A stretch of DNA of 6,870 nt, taken from positions 1 to 6,870 of the forward strand of contig CAMZKI010000007.1 of NCBI GenBank assembly GCA_947311125.1, read 5' to 3'. Source of the DNA: an uncultured Chlorobiota bacterium. Lineage in GTDB: Bacteria; Bacteroidota; Bacteroidia; Bacteroidales; JAADGE01. The notes beneath the pieces were generated by a model, which saw nothing but the letters and a program-made list of their open reading frames with translations, had not been told where the DNA came from and ran no database searches. This document shows positions 5,834-6,870 of the stretch, piece by piece. A program made the position numbers and the translations under genes. Within the stretch, counting starts at the first letter, position 1. Every line of letters starts with the position of its first letter.

Positions 5834-6870
5834 ATGAATTTTACGGAAGAAATAAAATGGAGGGGTATGTTACACCAAATAATGCCCGGAACCGAAGAAA
5901 CTCTTAAAGAAAAGAACGTTGCGGCTTATGTCGGAATTGACTCTACGGCAGATTCTCTGCATATAGGACATCTGGTTAGTGTTATGCTTCTTAAACATTT
6001 CCAAAGAGCCGGTCATAAACCCATTGTAGTAATAGGCGGAGCTACGGGAATGATAGGAGACCCTTCCGGGAAATCAGAAGAAAGAAATCTGCTTACATTA
6101 GAAGTTATCAGGCAGAACCAAGAAAAAATACAAAAACAACTGGAAAGATTTCTTGATTTTTCAAAAAACAAAGAGAACAGAGCCCTGATGCTTAACAATT
6201 ACGACTGGATGAGCAAGTTTTCATTTCTTGATTTTATACGAGACGTGGGGAAACACATAACCGTTAACTATATGATCTCAAAAGATTCCGTAAAGAAAAG
6301 AATGAATGCTTCTGATGATAAGGATGCAGAAGGTTTGTCTTTTACGGAATTCAGCTATCAATTAGTTCAGGGATATGATTTTTTACACCTTTATAAAGAA
6401 CACAATTGCAAGTTGCAAATGGGAGGTTCTGACCAATGGGGTAACATAACCACCGGAACTGAACTTATAAGAAGAATGCTTCAAGGTAAAGCCTATGCCC
6501 TCACAAGTCCGCTTATTACAAAAGCTGACGGCGGCAAATTCGGAAAAACCGAAAAAGGAAACATATGGCTTGATCCCGAAAAAACTTCTCCTTACGAATT
6601 TTATCAATTTTGGATTAATACAAGCGATGAGGATGCGGAAAAATATTTAAAAATATTTACTGTTCTTGAAAAAGAAGATATTGATATGTTGGTAAAAGAA
6701 CATAAAGAAGCTCCCCATATTCGCGTTTTACAGAAAAAACTTGCCGAAGAACTGACAGTAATGGTTCACGGAGATGAGGCATTCAGAACTTCTGTTGCTG
6801 CATCTCAAATTCTTTTCGGAAAAGGAACAAAAGAGCAAATTACGGCATTGGATGAAAAAACTTTTAATGA
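5834..6870 (+). CDS. tyrS: tyrosine--tRNA ligase (TyrRS), 3' end beyond the window
   Basis: This is a class I aminoacyl-tRNA synthetase that activates tyrosine with ATP and charges tRNA-Tyr in the cytoplasm. The frame runs open from the ATG at 5834 to the window end (345 codons and two bases) with no stop, so the C-terminal part is missing; full-length bacterial TyrRS is about 420-430 aa and ends in an S4-like RNA-binding domain. The HIGH motif is at residues 43-46, preceded by YVGIDSTADSL. GATGMIGDPSGK lies at 69-80, the tyrosine-binding YQLVQGYDF at 175-183, QMGGSDQWGNI at 195-205, and the KMSKS-type loop KFGKT at 235-239. This KFGKT form is normal for the E. coli-like TyrRS branch. The N-terminus MNFTEEIKWRG is typical of Bacteroidota TyrRS, which supports this start. 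It has its own promoter immediately upstream. Confidence 0.96.
   Translation, partial: MNFTEEIKWRGMLHQIMPGTEETLKEKNVAAYVGIDSTADSLHIGHLVSVMLLKHFQRAGHKPIVVIGGATGMIGDPSGKSEERNLLTLEVIRQNQEKIQKQLERFLDFSKNKENRALMLNNYDWMSKFSFLDFIRDVGKHITVNYMISKDSVKKRMNASDDKDAEGLSFTEFSYQLVQGYDFLHLYKEHNCKLQMGGSDQWGNITTGTELIRRMLQGKAYALTSPLITKADGGKFGKTEKGNIWLDPEKTSPYEFYQFWINTSDEDAEKYLKIFTVLEKEDIDMLVKEHKEAPHIRVLQKKLAEELTVMVHGDEAFRTSVAASQILFGKGTKEQITALDEKTFN

Overview
The window looks like a piece of a low-GC Bacteroidota chromosome, probably a Bacteroidales- or Flavobacteriales-like organism or metagenome contig. Three things point there. The starts lack clear Shine-Dalgarno sequences. Two intergenic regions carry exact matches to the Bacteroidota -7 box TAnnTTTG. 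The gene set includes a giant DUF2723/GT117-type membrane protein that is common in this phylum. The content is mostly housekeeping; I do not see a defence system, mobile element, CRISPR array or RNA gene.

Layout: bases 1-320 form a perfect 124-bp inverted repeat (arms 1-124 and 197-320, 72-bp spacer). The right arm is the 3' end of a minus-strand glutathione peroxidase gene (189-716), and the spacer holds that gene's intrinsic terminator. The left arm begins at the first base of the window, so it is either the edge of a longer inverted duplication or a fold-back artefact at a contig end. Upstream of the peroxidase, on the same strand and 61 bp away, is tsaB (778-1473), for tRNA t6A modification. 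A 128- to 149-bp divergent intergenic region with a good tsaB promoter separates it from the plus-strand genes.

On the plus strand lie a DUF2723 protein of about 1184 aa (1623-5177; GT-C-like membrane glycosyltransferase with a large C-terminal soluble part), a CvpA-family membrane protein (5256-5756), and tyrS (5834 to beyond the window end). tyrS has its own Bacteroidota-type promoter, overlapped by a small hairpin. No gene-free stretch exceeds 300 bp.

The genes do not form one pathway. tsaB and tyrS both serve translation (tRNA modification and charging), the peroxidase is an exported thiol peroxidase, and the DUF2723 and CvpA proteins are envelope proteins. The most notable points are the perfect terminal inverted repeat, the altered active-site motif of the peroxidase, and the likely protein-glycosylation role of the DUF2723 protein.
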